From Nematopogon swammerdamellus (taxonomy: Eukaryota > Arthropoda > Insecta > Lepidoptera > Adelidae): a DNA stretch of 64,000 bases. Where the stretch lies: positions 6,531,739-6,595,738 of the forward strand of contig OX336340.1 in NCBI GenBank assembly GCA_946902875.1, written 5' to 3'. The position numbers and the translations under genes are program-made. Numbering within the stretch: the first letter of the stretch is position 1; every line of letters begins with the position of its first letter. Shown piece after piece: positions 43,373 through 55,390 of this stretch. Under the pieces are notes generated by a model, which saw nothing but the letters and a program-made list of their open reading frames with translations, ran no database searches and was not told the origin of the DNA.

Positions 43373-43562
43373 GAAGCCGCTATTCATCTATTTCATAATT
43401 TATCTATACTATCGTAAGTGAAATATATGTACCTACTCATGGACTTTTCGACGATCGATCGACATCGATCCTAACGGTTCAACCACTTTAATTAAGGACT
43501 TAATTGTAGGACGTATACTGTAGCGATTAGAAGGACAAACTTTTTGATTGCGAGAGGTTTAT

Positions 43563-43865
43563 TCAAAAGAAATGATTGTGATTAAATAAAACATTCAGAT
43601 CAAATCTACTGCCACTGCTCACATTCAAACGAGTCAACACAGTAGTTGAAATATTTTTAAAGATCATTTTCTGAATGTTTTTACATACAGGACTGTCATG
43701 ATAGTACAATAAACGTATGCTTACAGTATGATTGACAATAATGGCATTGTGGGCAGGGCCTTTAATGTTCAATATAGAATTTCCAGATGTCAAAATAACT
43801 GTTTTCGTGCCCCGAAAATGTTTCGTTTGAAAAGTAGCTACTAAATCGTTGACCGTGTCGACCAA
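43563..43865 (-). other. Unidentified open segment with polyadenylation signal
   Basis: About 100 codons without a stop, including VDTVNDLVATFQTKHFRGTK, ILNIKGPAHNAIIVNHTVSI and a KNIQKMIFKNISTTVLTRLN stretch. It ends at TGA that overlaps AATAAA (TGAATAAACC). No in-frame ATG near the left edge. Composition looks protein-like, but I recognise no family. Could be the last exon of a nested minus-strand gene or the end of a mobile-element ORF. Confidence 0.3.
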
Positions 43866-44119
43866 AAAAAAGTCGACCTTCCGCAGACATCCGGGCTAGG
43901 GACACGGTGACGGCGGAGCGGCGGAGGCGGGCAGCCTCTGAACAATGTATGAGGGAATTAGACAGCCGGAATGGAAGGCCTGTTGCAGGTAGTGCTGTGA
44001 ATGAAAGCACTTCTCATTGTGAGTAATAAGTGCTCACGGGAGTACAGATTCATCGCTTCGCGAATATTACATTTGGGTAATTTGGGTATATAATAGAATA
44101 CGTAAATATTTCCGTAGAT

Positions 44120-44447
44120 ATTTGAACTTCAGTGTATCAAATATTTAGTACATATTTGAACTTCAGTGTATCAAATATTTAGTACATATTTGAACTTCAG
44201 TGTATCAAATATTTAGTACATATTTGAACTTCAGTGTATCAAATATTTAGTACATATTTGAACTTCAGTGTATCAAATATTTAGTACATATTTGAACTTC
44301 AGTGTATCAAATATTTAGTACATATTTGAACTTCAGTGTATCAAATATTTAGTACATATTTGAACTTCAGTGTATCAAATATTTAGTACATATTTGGACT
44401 CCAGTGTATAAAATATTTAGTACATATTTGAACTTCAGTGTATCAAG
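44120..44447. repeat. 34-bp minisatellite, about 10 units
   Basis: Unit TTTGAACTTCAGTGTATCAA plus ATATTTAGTACATA. Units start every 34 bp from 44,124. Most are identical; only the last two differ (GGACTCC, ATAAAATA). AT-rich. Confidence 0.95.
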
Positions 44448-45732
44448 TAATAGAATACTTAAAACTCGTGGATATATAAAATTGTAGAGTAGTAGTAGGT
44501 AAGCGGTCTGTCATGTGAGAAGTGCGGAGATGGAATAGTCAATTTGTTTAGAATCATTCGAAATAGTAAAATTATAGTACATAATATTCGTGGGTTTTGT
44601 GGTATGGAGTTTTCACCAAACTCATTGAGGATAAAAGTCGTCCAGTTTTAGATAAGTACAGAATCGAATATAGAATATTTACATGAAAATCTGTATTCCT
44701 GAATAAGTAACCCTTATAATAAAGCGAAGTTTCTAAGGCAGTGTAACGTACATACGTTAATATAAGGAGATCCTTTTAACTCGAGAACCACTTCATCGAT
44801 TTACATACGGTTTTCGCTGTTACATTCTGTCACTTCTCAAGATGGCTATAAATCATAAAGCTATGTCATCGGCGGCCTGAGCTGTGAGCAAACAAAGTTA
44901 CGCGAAGAGAAGCCGCTGGAAAGAATTGTCTGAAAGATGGAATTTTAAAGGCCATAAAAAATCAAACGCAAACAGACTTGTAGGCTCGCCCAAATCCCAC
45001 GAATCCTTATTTACCACTTTACGCGATTAGTATTCGAACCGCATTCGATTCGAAACGGGCCCTGAATATTAAGACGTCAGCTAAACAGATACACAAATGT
45101 AATTTCAATCTGATTTTCGGGAAGATACGGGGCGGGCTGAATATAAAATGTGCTCGCGGCAATACGCACCTAATAACAAGAAATTTCAATCATGTACGTC
45201 TCGTTTCAAAACGTAGTCGGTACCTAGATACCTAGGCGCTCGTGATATGTTATATCGTACCTACATACTTACACACGAGTGGGTAGTATATTTTGATGCT
45301 CAGCAAAATGAAGATCGTTCCAGTCTCATAATTTCAATAACAAATTTTGTGAAAGACATAAATATACAATGTATATAAATACACCATCGGCATAATGTAT
45401 TTTCTTATCTCTTTTACATTCACCACGTGTCGTTTGGGATAGAGATAAAACATACAGTATATTTAAGTGCAATGTCCGTAACTTAAGTCTATGCCACTCG
45501 TATCGTCAGAAAATTATGTTGCTTTAAAATATAGAGGCATAGGCACTGGTGGAGTTTACAAGAGAGAAATCTCTAAGGACATTTTGATCTGAGCTTGAAG
45601 GACGTTAATTCATACATTTTCTATTCTAAATGCATATTGATCACACACCCCTGAATAAACGGAAAACGTGAATGTTTATCGTTACTGGTGTGCAAATATA
45701 AATACCCGCATATAGGACCACTGCGTCCTTCC
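44448..45732. other. Unassigned intron sequence
   Basis: No exon, known repeat or strong palindrome recognised. Confidence 0.5.
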
Positions 45733-45821
45733 GGTTATGACGTAAGGGACCCTTACGTCATAGCCGAGTCCACTAGAGTCCACGTTTCACACCCTTACTA
45801 AGGGTGTGAAACGTGGACTCT
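45733..45821. repeat. Two adjacent short-loop palindromes
   Basis: GGTTATGACGTAAGGG (45,733-45,748) with its inverse at 45,750-45,765 (15 of 16). AGAGTCCACGTTTCACACCC (from 45,775) is followed after a single C by its exact 23-bp inverse ending at 45,821. Confidence 0.9.
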
Positions 45822-45856
45822 GACGGTCGCTGTTGTCCAAAGGTTGAAAGTTGCCC

Positions 45857-46040
45857 AGCGATCAATGAAGCGAGTCACGCTAGGAATACCGCTACGTGAT
45901 ATGGTACGTAACGAGGCAATCCGCCGACGCACCAAAGTAGTCGATATTGGACACCGGGTGGCTAAGCTCAAGTGGTAGTGGGCTGGGCACGATATCCGAA
46001 GAGACGACGACCGTATAGACGACGAAGAGTATTGTAGGGA
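45857..46040 (+). pseudogene. RTE LINE ORF fragment
   Basis: Encodes RVTLGIPLRDMVRNEAIRRR then TKVVDIGHRVAKLKW, stop, WAGHDIRRDDDR. The same C-terminal region as 19,041-19,244, with an in-frame stop (TGG to TAG). Confidence 0.85.
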
Positions 46041-46814
46041 ATTTTATCACGTTTTTATTAGCTCGATTTTGCGTCTGTATCGTTACAAATTTTACGATCG
46101 CCGCTTTTTATTTTATAATCTAATATTATTGCAAAACAAAACTTTTCGGCATTTTAGATTACCTGTGCTTCGTAATTTATATATAAATTGTACGCCTAGT
46201 GAGTAGTGTGTATGTAGGTACATTAGATATGTACATACAAAAATAAAGTTCCCGTTATGATTTTGTGGAGTTATTGATGTTTTTGTTTTTGTTAGCGATT
46301 ACGCCGGCACAAGAACGGCGCGGCGACCTTCATCTCGCTGCTGCGACGTCAAAACTAATGAATTCTCAGTACTCTCAATGCTGAAAGGCTCCTGAAAATT
46401 TTCGTCGTCGGGTTCATTAAATTTTCAGCGAGAGTGGACAGAGTGAAGTAATGAAAATTGATGGCGACGAAATTGGTTCGAGGGAATTATTTCCTTACAA
46501 GGGTTTAAGATAAACTAATTTTATGAGTTTACGCTTTAGGAGGCGGCGCGGTGATGGGCTGAAAGGGCTCACCTAGTGCTGGGAAGTTGTGCGAAGGGAA
46601 TTTTGATGAATTTATTTGAAAATCGTGCCGTTTCTCCACGGATTAATATTTCGAGCTAAGCACAAAACGAAGTATAACAGTTTGCTAAACAAATTAAAAC
46701 CTCCAATTCACCTTTTACAGAATTTCTATTAAATTCTTAACTTTTGTTTCATATTTTGAATACTTTATTATGTTGAGGGCCACTGATGTTTATAGCCAAT
46801 GTAAATTATTATAG
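46041..46814. other. Unassigned intron sequence
   Basis: AT-rich with a GC-richer patch near 46,300-46,340. No gene recognised. Confidence 0.5.
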
Positions 46815-47350
46815 TACCGTGTGGAGCCATTAGTAGCCCCACTGCACCTCTCCCCGTGCATGTCGTAAAAGGCGACTAAGGTATAAGGACAAGATGCCGT
46901 GTTAAAGGGCGACAGATTGGTCACCTCTCACCTTGGCGCGGTCCTTCCACCGTGTCATGTAGCAGGTGTGTGTTCGTGCCTTACTTGCTGCTTGATAGTC
47001 TGTAGGTCTTTCATTCACAGAACCGGGAAAATGTGGAACGCACTCCCTGCTCATATATTTCCTCCCAAGTACAGCCTGGGGTTTTTCAAAAGGTGCGTGA
47101 AAAGGCTCCTGTCAGGCCGGCATGGCATTCGCAATCCCCGTGCATCACAGAATGTCCATGGGCATCGTAAGTCACCTACTCGTAAGTGAAACGGTGAACA
47201 TGTCGCGCTTTCTATAAAAAAAAAAACTTGTCCTATTACATTGCTAAACGTGGTGGTCGGTGTTGTGCTGTAATTTACAATAGTACTTGCAGCACCACAC
47301 CGATTACTCTGCTTACCCCGATTGTCGGGATACAGCGTGTGGTGTGTGTG
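46815..47350 (+). mobile_element. Rep-D split by a LINE-G tail
   Basis: Left part TACCGTGTGGAGCC to TTGCTGCTTGATAGTC; right part ACTTGTCCTATTACATTGCT to GATACAGCGTGTGG. Joining the two gives the normal Rep-D order. Confidence 0.85.
47001..47227 (+). pseudogene. LINE-G tail nested in Rep-D
   Basis: Encodes FIHRTGKMWNALPAHIFPPK then YSLGFFKRCVKRLLSGRHG and a UTR ending in an A-run at 47,227. 5'-truncated retrotransposition product; target duplication not clear. Confidence 0.8.
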
Positions 47351-47356
47351 TATGTA

Positions 47357-47490
47357 ATTTTTTTTCGGAGTCGGAGGGGCCAAAGCACATGCTCCGAACA
47401 ACCAATGTCACCTCCGAGAAGATAGGTGCCATACCGGAGACTTCCCTCCCGATGAGAAGCCGATGCCCAAACCACTCGGCCACCCGCCGC
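47357..47490 (-). mobile_element. SINE-C with large internal deletion
   Basis: The tail region (TCGGAGGGGCCAAAGCACAT to GGAGACTTCCCT) joins directly to the reversed tRNA head (CGATGAGAAGCCGATGCCC, CCACTCGGCCACCCGCCGC). Roughly 250 bp of core are missing while both ends remain. Confidence 0.85.
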
Positions 47491-48509
47491 TTAAATTTCT
47501 TCATTACGTACGTGTTCTTAGTACAGTACGGGCCGAACACGCATTGCGCGTTCGAATCTAACGCGTGTGAGATCACAGAAGCGTTTAATCGATTTTAATT
47601 ATCATGTCACCATTAGAATACATTCACATTGAAATGCAAGCACATTGTGCTGCGATCATATGCTATTCGATATTCTGAGTCGGCAGATGCAAGCACATCG
47701 ACAAACGAGTAATTTGGTACGCACAGATCAGAAAATATAATGGCGAGATGGGCCTTGAAGAGACATCTGAGCGGCTACCCAAAATGAATCTTGTTGTTAC
47801 TCTTGTTACATTTTTGTTCTTCTTGTTTCTCCTGTTGATGTTTTTATTCATTGTTTTTTCTTTCTAACACTATGATGGCTGCTTTCATGTTTATCTAACG
47901 CACTTTTATTAACTAATAATTAGTTCTGCAATGATGTTTTGTCTCTTACACGCACATAGTATGTGAAAGTGACCAGCTGAAAACCGGCGCCGCAGTGTAC
48001 GCCCCTGCAGCAAAATCCTGAATTGGTCCCCCTTTTTCTCCGTTTATATTAATTTGTTGCCATGTTATACAGTGATATGTTATAAGAGAAATAAAATACA
48101 TTTCATTTTATTTCAAGAGTGCTCTGCATGGTAACACGATGTCGCCAAATTTCCTACCAATCACCTTACAGCGCACACAGTGATTCGCGGCCACGCAGCC
48201 ATCGCTAGTCGGCGTCTACACCAATGAGAGCGCGAGAATATACCACAAGCGGTAACTCTCCGCATAACGCGCCAGGTGCTTGCTCGCACATCTAGCCATA
48301 CCGATCTGATCTCGGGCGGTGCCGATATTGTCAAACAAGAAGAGAAGTAGGGAAATGGAAGCTGAAACATCTGGCATCACAAGGACGACACGAGCGGCGT
48401 CGCGCCAGCCTCCAATGGAAATGAGGACCGAAACCCGCGATTCGTTCGTGTTCTCAGTTCACCGGCTGTGTTCATACGGAATAATTCAAAATAGAAATGC
48501 TATTCACAT
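47491..48509. other. Unassigned, with LINE-like tail
   Basis: Around 48,060-48,116 GAAATAAAATACATTTCATT suggests another LINE 3' end. 48,120-48,440 is GC-mixed with no recognised frame. Confidence 0.4.
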
Positions 48510-48865
48510 TTTTTTTATAGACGACCGGCACAGGTGGCTTTGCCCAAAAGTTCAAAGGACGATTAAGACACAGCCAATAGCACCACTCCTCCCGAAACCA
48601 CGTTCAGAGAGGCGCCATGCCAGCTACAAGGCGGACAAAGAGGTCGTTGTCTAATTTATTAACACGCCTTTTGAAGATTCCCAGGTTATAGGTGGTGGGG
48701 AACACACTCGCCGGAAGACCGTTCCATATTTTCGCCGTACGACATAGGAACGATTTCGAAAAGCGATGCGTTCTCAGAAGTTGTGTGTCAACAACATATG
48801 GATGTACATACACATAATTCAACCAATAAAGTCGATTGCACACAATTTGCACCACAACTACAAGT
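48510..48865 (-). pseudogene. LINE-F 3' end
   Basis: In reverse: HPYVVDTQLLRTHRFSKSF, LCRTAKIWNGLPASVFPTTY and NLGIFKRRVNKLD, then a UTR ending in an A-run. Closest relative of 3,543-3,909. Confidence 0.85.
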
Positions 48866-49007
48866 TTGCGTGTTTTCAGACCTTCAGTGTAGGTACCAAC
48901 ACGACCAAAATTTTTTTTTTAGCCTGACATGGTTGACTAGTGGCTACATCATCGCTCACCCGTAATTTGTGAAAACACGAACTAAGTACCTACTCTTTAA
49001 CCGACTT

Positions 49008-49075
49008 AAAAAAAGCGGCCAAGTGCGTGTCGGGCCACGCGCAGTGTAGGGTTCCGTAGTTGCGGAACCCTATCA
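49008..49075 (+). mobile_element. Rep-E ends joined
   Basis: AAAAAGCGGCCAAGTGCGTG, then AGGGTTCCGTAGTTGCGGAA and CCCTATCAAAA. Only the two ends remain, forming a short GGGTTCCG/CGGAACCC hairpin. Confidence 0.7.
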
Positions 49076-51216
49076 AAATACATTATTTGATTATTTGTAT
49101 AATTTTGTAGGGGAAATAAATGAATGTTAATTTGAAAAAGTTCTTCAACAGTGAAATGATGGCTGTTGTCCGTAAATTTTTTAAGTTGGTCGACTATTAC
49201 TCGTCAACCTGTACAGCCTACTTAGCTGTGATAGTTTTCCTTTTAATTTCGATATATAGGGTGTCCCCGGACAGGTGTAGTTTGAGACATTATGCTCTTT
49301 TCTATTTCTAACATGCAAAATTATTAGTTTGTTACCTCGCCGATTCGCTATGAAATTTGACTAAGTTATTCTTTATATGCTTTCAGATTGTTTATTCTCT
49401 TTGCGTCAGATTTGATTTATAATCAAATCTAGTCGTTCAAACTCCACATTGCCCACCAATCACGACGGGGACGTTCAGCTTGAATGTTTGGTGCCTAATC
49501 TATCATGCGCATACCATTAAAACTATGTTAATCTATTACTTATAGCTAATCTAGTACGCTTAATCTAATTGTAGGCGATCGACTCAAAGGAATTCAGTCC
49601 TTCAACTTTCCTCGTAGAAAATCAACCTAGAACGACCTCCAGGAAATGACAATGCTACCAAGTGAGAACAGGGCGCACAGCACTCCCCTTTACGTAAAAG
49701 TCGCAGTTAATTCCCCTCAAGTAGGTTTAAAACATCTTCCGAATCGACAGACCTTCTATTTTAGCTTATTATGCTTAAACCTAAACCATGCATTTAATGT
49801 AAATGGGTTCTCCTTTGCGTGATACACTTTCCAGGTGAGTTACAGATAACAAAGAATACAGTGCTATCTTTCACTACGACCTGTCATGTTTACGCTGGTT
49901 GTGAGAAATTCCTGAGCTCGTTCCGATGGTGGAAATTCTTTACAGCTGCATGGTAATGATGATGGTGTATCCTTTACCGCTGCGTGGCAATGTTGGTGAT
50001 ATATGTTGCACGTCACGGCGATTCCTTGAAGTCTGTGAAACACTCAGCCAGATGATTTGCAGTGGTTCCTGTAATCATACGTCTAGGCCGCCGATGGCTT
50101 TGAGCTAATTTCGCGCGCCGTTTTTGAGCAAAGTTCACGCTGTCCCTCGCTGTTAAGTTTGGTAACGCGCCGAGAACAATAATCCGCAACCGAGTAGTTG
50201 TTTTACGTTCGCGGATTAATAAATCGGCCGCCGAAATAAATCGACGCTTCGGTGGAAAACCGCACGCAATCGCGATCCTCGGAAGTGATGAGTCTCGATG
50301 GAATATTTTTAATTGAAGCATGCAACTTAGCTCAGGCTTCTAAGCCAATCCAGTCTACCCCGGCACCCGTCCGGCTTTCTCAGCAACCGGCGCCTCTCTA
50401 TCCACGTTCAGCTCCCCGCACACAACGTCACTTCACTAATAGAGTTCAAGGTCCACGAATTATACCTATTTTCGCACTATCTCACTTGTCACTTAACACG
50501 TAAACCCGACACTCCGCGCGCTCCCTTCAATTTTCCCAGAGGAGAAACCGTGTTCTCAACTCCAAACCAGTTATGAAGGAATCCGAACCGCGAAACCGGC
50601 CCGAGTAGAGTCCGTTCCAAATTACCGCGCGATGACTCCTTCTCGATTAATGTTCGTAGTCGAATACCGAGAGGCGACCGTTTCGGACTCCTGAATCTTC
50701 CGAACTCCTCGAAGACATCCGATCAATTCTCCCGCGCGATTCTGACTGCCCTCCTGTTTCTTTCCCCCGTCAGCCTGATGAGCACACCTCTTTCCTTCCT
50801 TGCAAAATGGCCGCAACAGTTCATTTCCCTAATTGGTAGAATATCTGTAGGCCACACCCCTAACTAACGCCATGTTCCGTGTTTATTTATTTTTTGTATC
50901 AAGTCCTAAACAGCCATTTTGAAATTCGAAGGTTTTTTTTGTACTGTTGTCCTTGAGATTGTGAGATTTTAAGAAATAACACTCAAAATTAGCCCATTTC
51001 TGAAAAGGGTCCATAATTTTTGTTATAGACGACATTTATTGCCAAGAGTATCAGATTACAGAATCCTGACGCCAAGGGAATTATTTGCACGTGTGTGAAC
51101 CGTGTGAATTTAAAATTCGAAAATATTTTAGATAAGAGGGAACAAATATTATAATTTTATATGAGAAGTGTGCGTATGGTGCAAATACACTTTGTATCAG
51201 GCGAACACATCTCAAG
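49076..51216. other. Unassigned intron sequence
   Basis: 49,258-49,275 (AGGGTGTCCCCGGAC) matches in reverse the right flank of the element at 51,217. 50,100-50,880 is GC-richer than its surroundings with many short open frames; it may be an unclassified transposon, but no conserved domain was seen. Confidence 0.4.
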
Positions 51217-51628
51217 TTCCTTTAAGGAGGCTATTCTACGCTATGTAACAAAAGCACTGGTGAAAGAATTTTTTAAATATGTGTTTTCATTAAAATTTTA
51301 GGATTTCCTAACAAACTAAATGCATACTACAATGTGTGGGCGCCTTTAGACCGCGCGACTGTGAAACGCAGGGCGGAATGACGCGAGTCGGGGCGCGAGC
51401 GGTACGCGGGCGGGGCGGGCTATCTTTTTGCTTTCACTCGCGTCGCGTCCCGTCCGTATTCCCGCTGTCCGCTGCCCCGCGCCACGCGCGCGCCCGATTA
51501 GAGCATTACAACATTACACTAAATTAATAACTTTAAATATTTATATCTCCGCAACAGGCGTACCTAGAACCCTACTTCTCTTACTAATTATGTTTGTTAC
51601 AAAGCGTAGAATAGCCTCCTTAAAGGAA
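51217..51628. mobile_element. 412-bp element with 36-bp inverted ends
   Basis: TTCCTTTAAGGAGGCTATTC (left arm 51,217-51,252) and its inverse (right arm 51,593-51,628) match at 35 of 36 bases. The interior is GC-rich (51,340-51,500). GTCCGGGGACACCCTG follows the right arm but is absent at the left, so this may be part of a larger element. Confidence 0.65.
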
Positions 51629-51708
51629 CCACACCAGTCCGGGGACACCCTGTATATACTACTGCGGTGAATTTTTTCACATTTCTAATAACAACCGTTT
51701 AGCTGGCA

Positions 51709-52105
51709 GGGGGGGGGGGGGGGACACTTGACTCTAACAAAAATTTGCACTTAAAAGCTTAATAATTCGCAAACGGATCCCTAAATCGAAAAATGCTTTT
51801 CACAAACACGCAATATTTTCCAAAGACCTATCCAACGATACCCCACACGATGGGGTAGACGTGAAAAAAAAAATTCATCCCCACTTTTCGTGTAGGGGCG
51901 GTACCCTAAAAAAAAATTATTTAAATTTTTTTATTTTACCACTTTGTCGGCGTTATTAATATTAATACCCATACCAACTTACAAGTTTCTAATACTAAGG
52001 GTCTCTGAGCTAAGCCGCGGACAGACAGACGGACGGACAGACGGACAGACGGACGGACATGGCGAAACTATAAGGGTTCCTTGTTGACTACGGAACCCTA
52101 AAAAA
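51709..52105 (+). mobile_element. G run and Rep-E-like element
   Basis: About 15 consecutive G at 51,709-51,723. From about 51,890 the sequence has GTAGGGGCGGTACCC, a GACAGACGGACGGACAGACG block and CTACGGAACCCTAAAAAA, the Rep-E 3' structure with a diverged body. Confidence 0.6.
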
Positions 52106-52109
52106 ACCC

Positions 52110-52870
52110 CCGACCCTTAAAAAGTCAGAAATAATTTGTGTGGGTTTTTAAATTACCGTGGTTGTTAGACATTATTTTAAATCAAACAGTGAACCGTGAG
52201 TAAAGTAATTGTTTGATTTAAAAATAATAATTTGTGTCTTTGTGGCATCGTAGCTCGCAAACGGATGGACCGCTTTGAATGTGGTTTTTTTTATTAGAAA
52301 GCTGGTTTAATTGGGATGGCTGTTAGCTATGTTTGTAATGTATTAATCAATTAATTAAGTAATAAAAAAAAAATCTTAAAAAGTGGACCCATTTGCATGC
52401 GATTTTTTTTAAAAAGCTTTAAATAAAAATTAAATTACTTTAAAAAACCCCGATGCCTAAAAATGCAAAAATAATTTGCGTTTACTTACTTAAAGGAGTC
52501 GGGGGACCGCTAAGTAAATAAAATATAAAAACTCAGAGCTGCGCGGGAATTTACTTATCGGTCTCCCGACTTCTTTAATTAAGTAAACGGAAATTATTTC
52601 TGACTTTTTAAGGGTCGGGGTTTTTAAGTTTCTAATTTAACTTTTATTTCAATGCGCTCACTTTTTAAGATAATTAATTATTTGATTACTTAATTACTTG
52701 ATTACAAAAATAGCTAAAAACCATCCCGATTAAACCAGCATTCTAATAAAAAAACCGCAGCCAAATCGGTCCATCCGTTTGGGAGCTACGATGCCACAGA
52801 CAGACACACCCATACACACATACACACACAAGTTAAACTTATACCACCCCTCTTTTTTTTGTCAGGGGTT
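52110..52870. mobile_element. Palindromic Rep-H element
   Basis: The left arm (GTGGCATCGTAGCTCGCAAA near 52,240) and right arm (TGGGAGCTACGATGCCACAG near 52,780) are inverted copies. Nested inside are CCCTTAAAAAGTCAGAAAT/its inverse and GGAGTCGGGGGACCG/CGGTCTCCCGACTTC. Flanked on the left directly by Rep-E. Foldback-type non-autonomous element. Confidence 0.7.
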
Positions 52871-53737
52871 AAAAATGTCCCACATTATGTATATCTATAT
52901 AAAGTCGAGCGCACACTGGCGGCTACAGTCGGACGAGACAGCCCGCGTGTGCGACAAACTTTTGGGATTCGAAAACTGTCTGTTTGGTTACAGCGCCATA
53001 TTGCAACTCTGAAGATTTGTGTAATCACGCTGGCGGCGGAGGCGCGGGTTTCAAGAGAGTGGCGAATGTGTAAAACCCATGAAAATAGGTAGCGAGAAAT
53101 GGCGTTCCGATACATTGCTCGCTTACGTATACCTTATTGTCAACTATTGGTCGGCATGCACTCAATTCGCAAAGTGCGCAGAAGATACGCGAGTTTATTT
53201 GTAAAAATTATAAATGGAGTCGTCCGGAGAGCGCCATGCCAGAGCGTTCCTAACTCAACAGATAAGCTTGGCCATTCAGCGGGGGAACGCTGCTTCGGTT
53301 CATGGGACCGCTTTAACCTTCCCAATGGAGGAGTTATTTATTTTAATTTAGTTTTACTTTTATTTTAATCTGTTGTTATTTTTCCATTTTTTATTTGTTT
53401 TTATTAATTACCAGTGTATCAATAAATAAATATATTTTTTTTTATTAATTTGTCAGTGTTGCATCATACACTTGCGAAGTCACCTATTAAACCTTCATAA
53501 GTATTCATAATATTTATTAATTTAACTTCAATTTTCACACTTAAATATTTTGCTACTACCTACTTACATTTCACTATTACACTCTAGACATCCAAGGGTT
53601 GACTGGAAGAAATATCTGAGTAAATGTTATATTGAACCTTATTTTTGTAGAATGTTTTTGGAGCAAAATTATTTACAATATATCTATCTGCCTTGTTCAT
53701 GTCAGTACTAATTGCCATGTAAGTTCCGTTCGGACTT
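52871..53737. other. Unassigned intron sequence
   Basis: AT-rich, with a LINE-UTR-like block near 53,590-53,660 resembling 24,140. No exon recognised. Confidence 0.45.
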
Positions 53738-53783
53738 AGGTAAGATGTTTGGCAGAGATATATCTCTGCCAAACATCTTACCT
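53738..53783. repeat. Perfect 46-bp palindrome without loop
   Basis: AGGTAAGATGTTTGGCAGAG leads to the centre GATATATC, and the second half mirrors the first for 23 bp. Confidence 0.92.
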
Positions 53784-53805
53784 ACACTAGGTATACCTAC
53801 ATTAC

Positions 53806-54012
53806 TAATAATGAGCGGAGATAAACTGTATGAGTAATTGTGTAAGTATTGTGGAGATAGACTATATAAGTAATTGTGTGTATTGATTAATAATTGTATA
53901 AGCATTGTGGAGATAGACTAATTGTATGTAATGAGTAATTGTGTAAGTATTGTGAAGATAGACTATATGAGTAATTGTATGTAATGAGTAAATGTGAAAG
54001 TGTTGTGGAGAT
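53806..54012. repeat. Degenerate tandem repeat
   Basis: Recurring AGTAATTGTGTAAGTATTGT and GGAGATAGACTA modules, four to five times with variable spacing of about 45-60 bp. Confidence 0.8.
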
Positions 54013-55154
54013 AGTTTTATACAATTTGATGGCGTTTCTGTTTATTTAATTCCATGTGTAAAAGCTTTAAAATTTGTATTCTCGATCCGAAGTTGGTAAT
54101 AAATTGTGGATAAGTTTGAGGCGCGCGACTCGCGGCGCGATGTGTGTGGGGAAGGCGTTTAATGTCGTTTTATTACTATTTACGTATTTATATACGGCTT
54201 GCGGAGGTAACTAACGCGTGCGGAATTATAATGAACCACCCATAAATAAAATCCCCGAGGGGAGTGTGTAATAGTGCGTAATAACCATTTATATTGATTT
54301 CGGGCGAATTTCAACATTGTTTAGTGGAGTTTCTGGTGGTAAGCATTTTGCAACAGTGTAATATTTTCTTGACGATTCATACAAAATCAAGGAAAAAATA
54401 TTTCTAAGTAACCTGTAATTTGTTTCACAGGATCACTTCCTGTTTAGTTAGAAAACTAAGTAGCAGTATAAAAAAAAAAAAATCTCTAATAGCTCTGTTG
54501 AAAGGAACAAAAAAAATTACAAAATTATAGTGCACTAAAGAGTTATAAAGTAAAAACATGAAGCGAAAAGCATTAAATGAGTCCTTACAATTTCACATTC
54601 TCATTCCAAAAAGCTTTTGTGGCGGGGACTCGAGGAACGGCGTACGTGCGCTCTGCACAAAAAGGATTTGAGTTGAGTCCGGGGAACAGGCGACATTGTG
54701 TCCGTGAGCCGCTGCAAAAACTACTTAGCTCCATTTAAGCGCCATTCATACACTCGACAGGCTCCCAACAAAACATTCGAGTTATGAAACTATCGCTGAA
54801 CAACGAACTGGAGCGAGGAAGCGCTGAAGGCTTCGTCCGACTTACATCAAATTCTGAATGCCGCTTGATATTTCCGCAGTGCCAAAACGGTCTAGCGCCG
54901 CCGTCGTGCTCCGCTGCAGCGGCTGGCGGGCGCCGAATCGCGCGGACTGGCGGTGATGGAACCGAAGAGCGGTGATATTCGCGCCCCTGCGAGCCGCCTC
55001 AACGTTGCGAGCGAGCTCAGAATGACTCATAGTTTTCGATTGAAAATTCGAATTTTAATTTTAATTTCGAATTGCTTGGAAATCTCGGTTGTTTGTGGTT
55101 TATTTTGTAGTGGTTGGTTAATTCGGAAAACAATGAAATTCGCGTTGTCGGCAC
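54013..55154. other. Unassigned intron sequence, GC-rich patch
   Basis: 54,890-55,020 is GC-rich. The open frame through it continues into the 86-bp tandem repeat and is not considered coding. Confidence 0.45.
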
Positions 55155-55390
55155 ATACATTTCTAAAATGTTTTATTTTTTTTCGATCGTGGAAAGACTG
55201 TGCGATGGATCCAGACTTACCAGCAGTTAATTTTTTATCAATTAATTTCTACAGTGTTTTATTTTATTTCGATCGTGGAAAGACTGTGCGATGGATCCAG
55301 ATTTACCAGCAGTTAATTTTTTATCAATTAATTTCTACAATGTTTTATTTTATTTCGATCGTGGAAAGACTGTGCGATGGACCAGCAGTT
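55155..55390. repeat. 86-bp tandem repeat, about 2.7 units
   Basis: ATTTCGATCGTGGAAAGACT recurs at 86-bp spacing (CGATCG at 55,184, 55,270 and 55,356). Units are almost identical. Since 86 is not a multiple of three, the spanning open frame reads each unit differently. Confidence 0.93.

Noticed and set aside
50100..50880. LTR retrotransposon
   Set aside because: No paired long terminal repeats, primer-binding site or gag/pol motif was visible.
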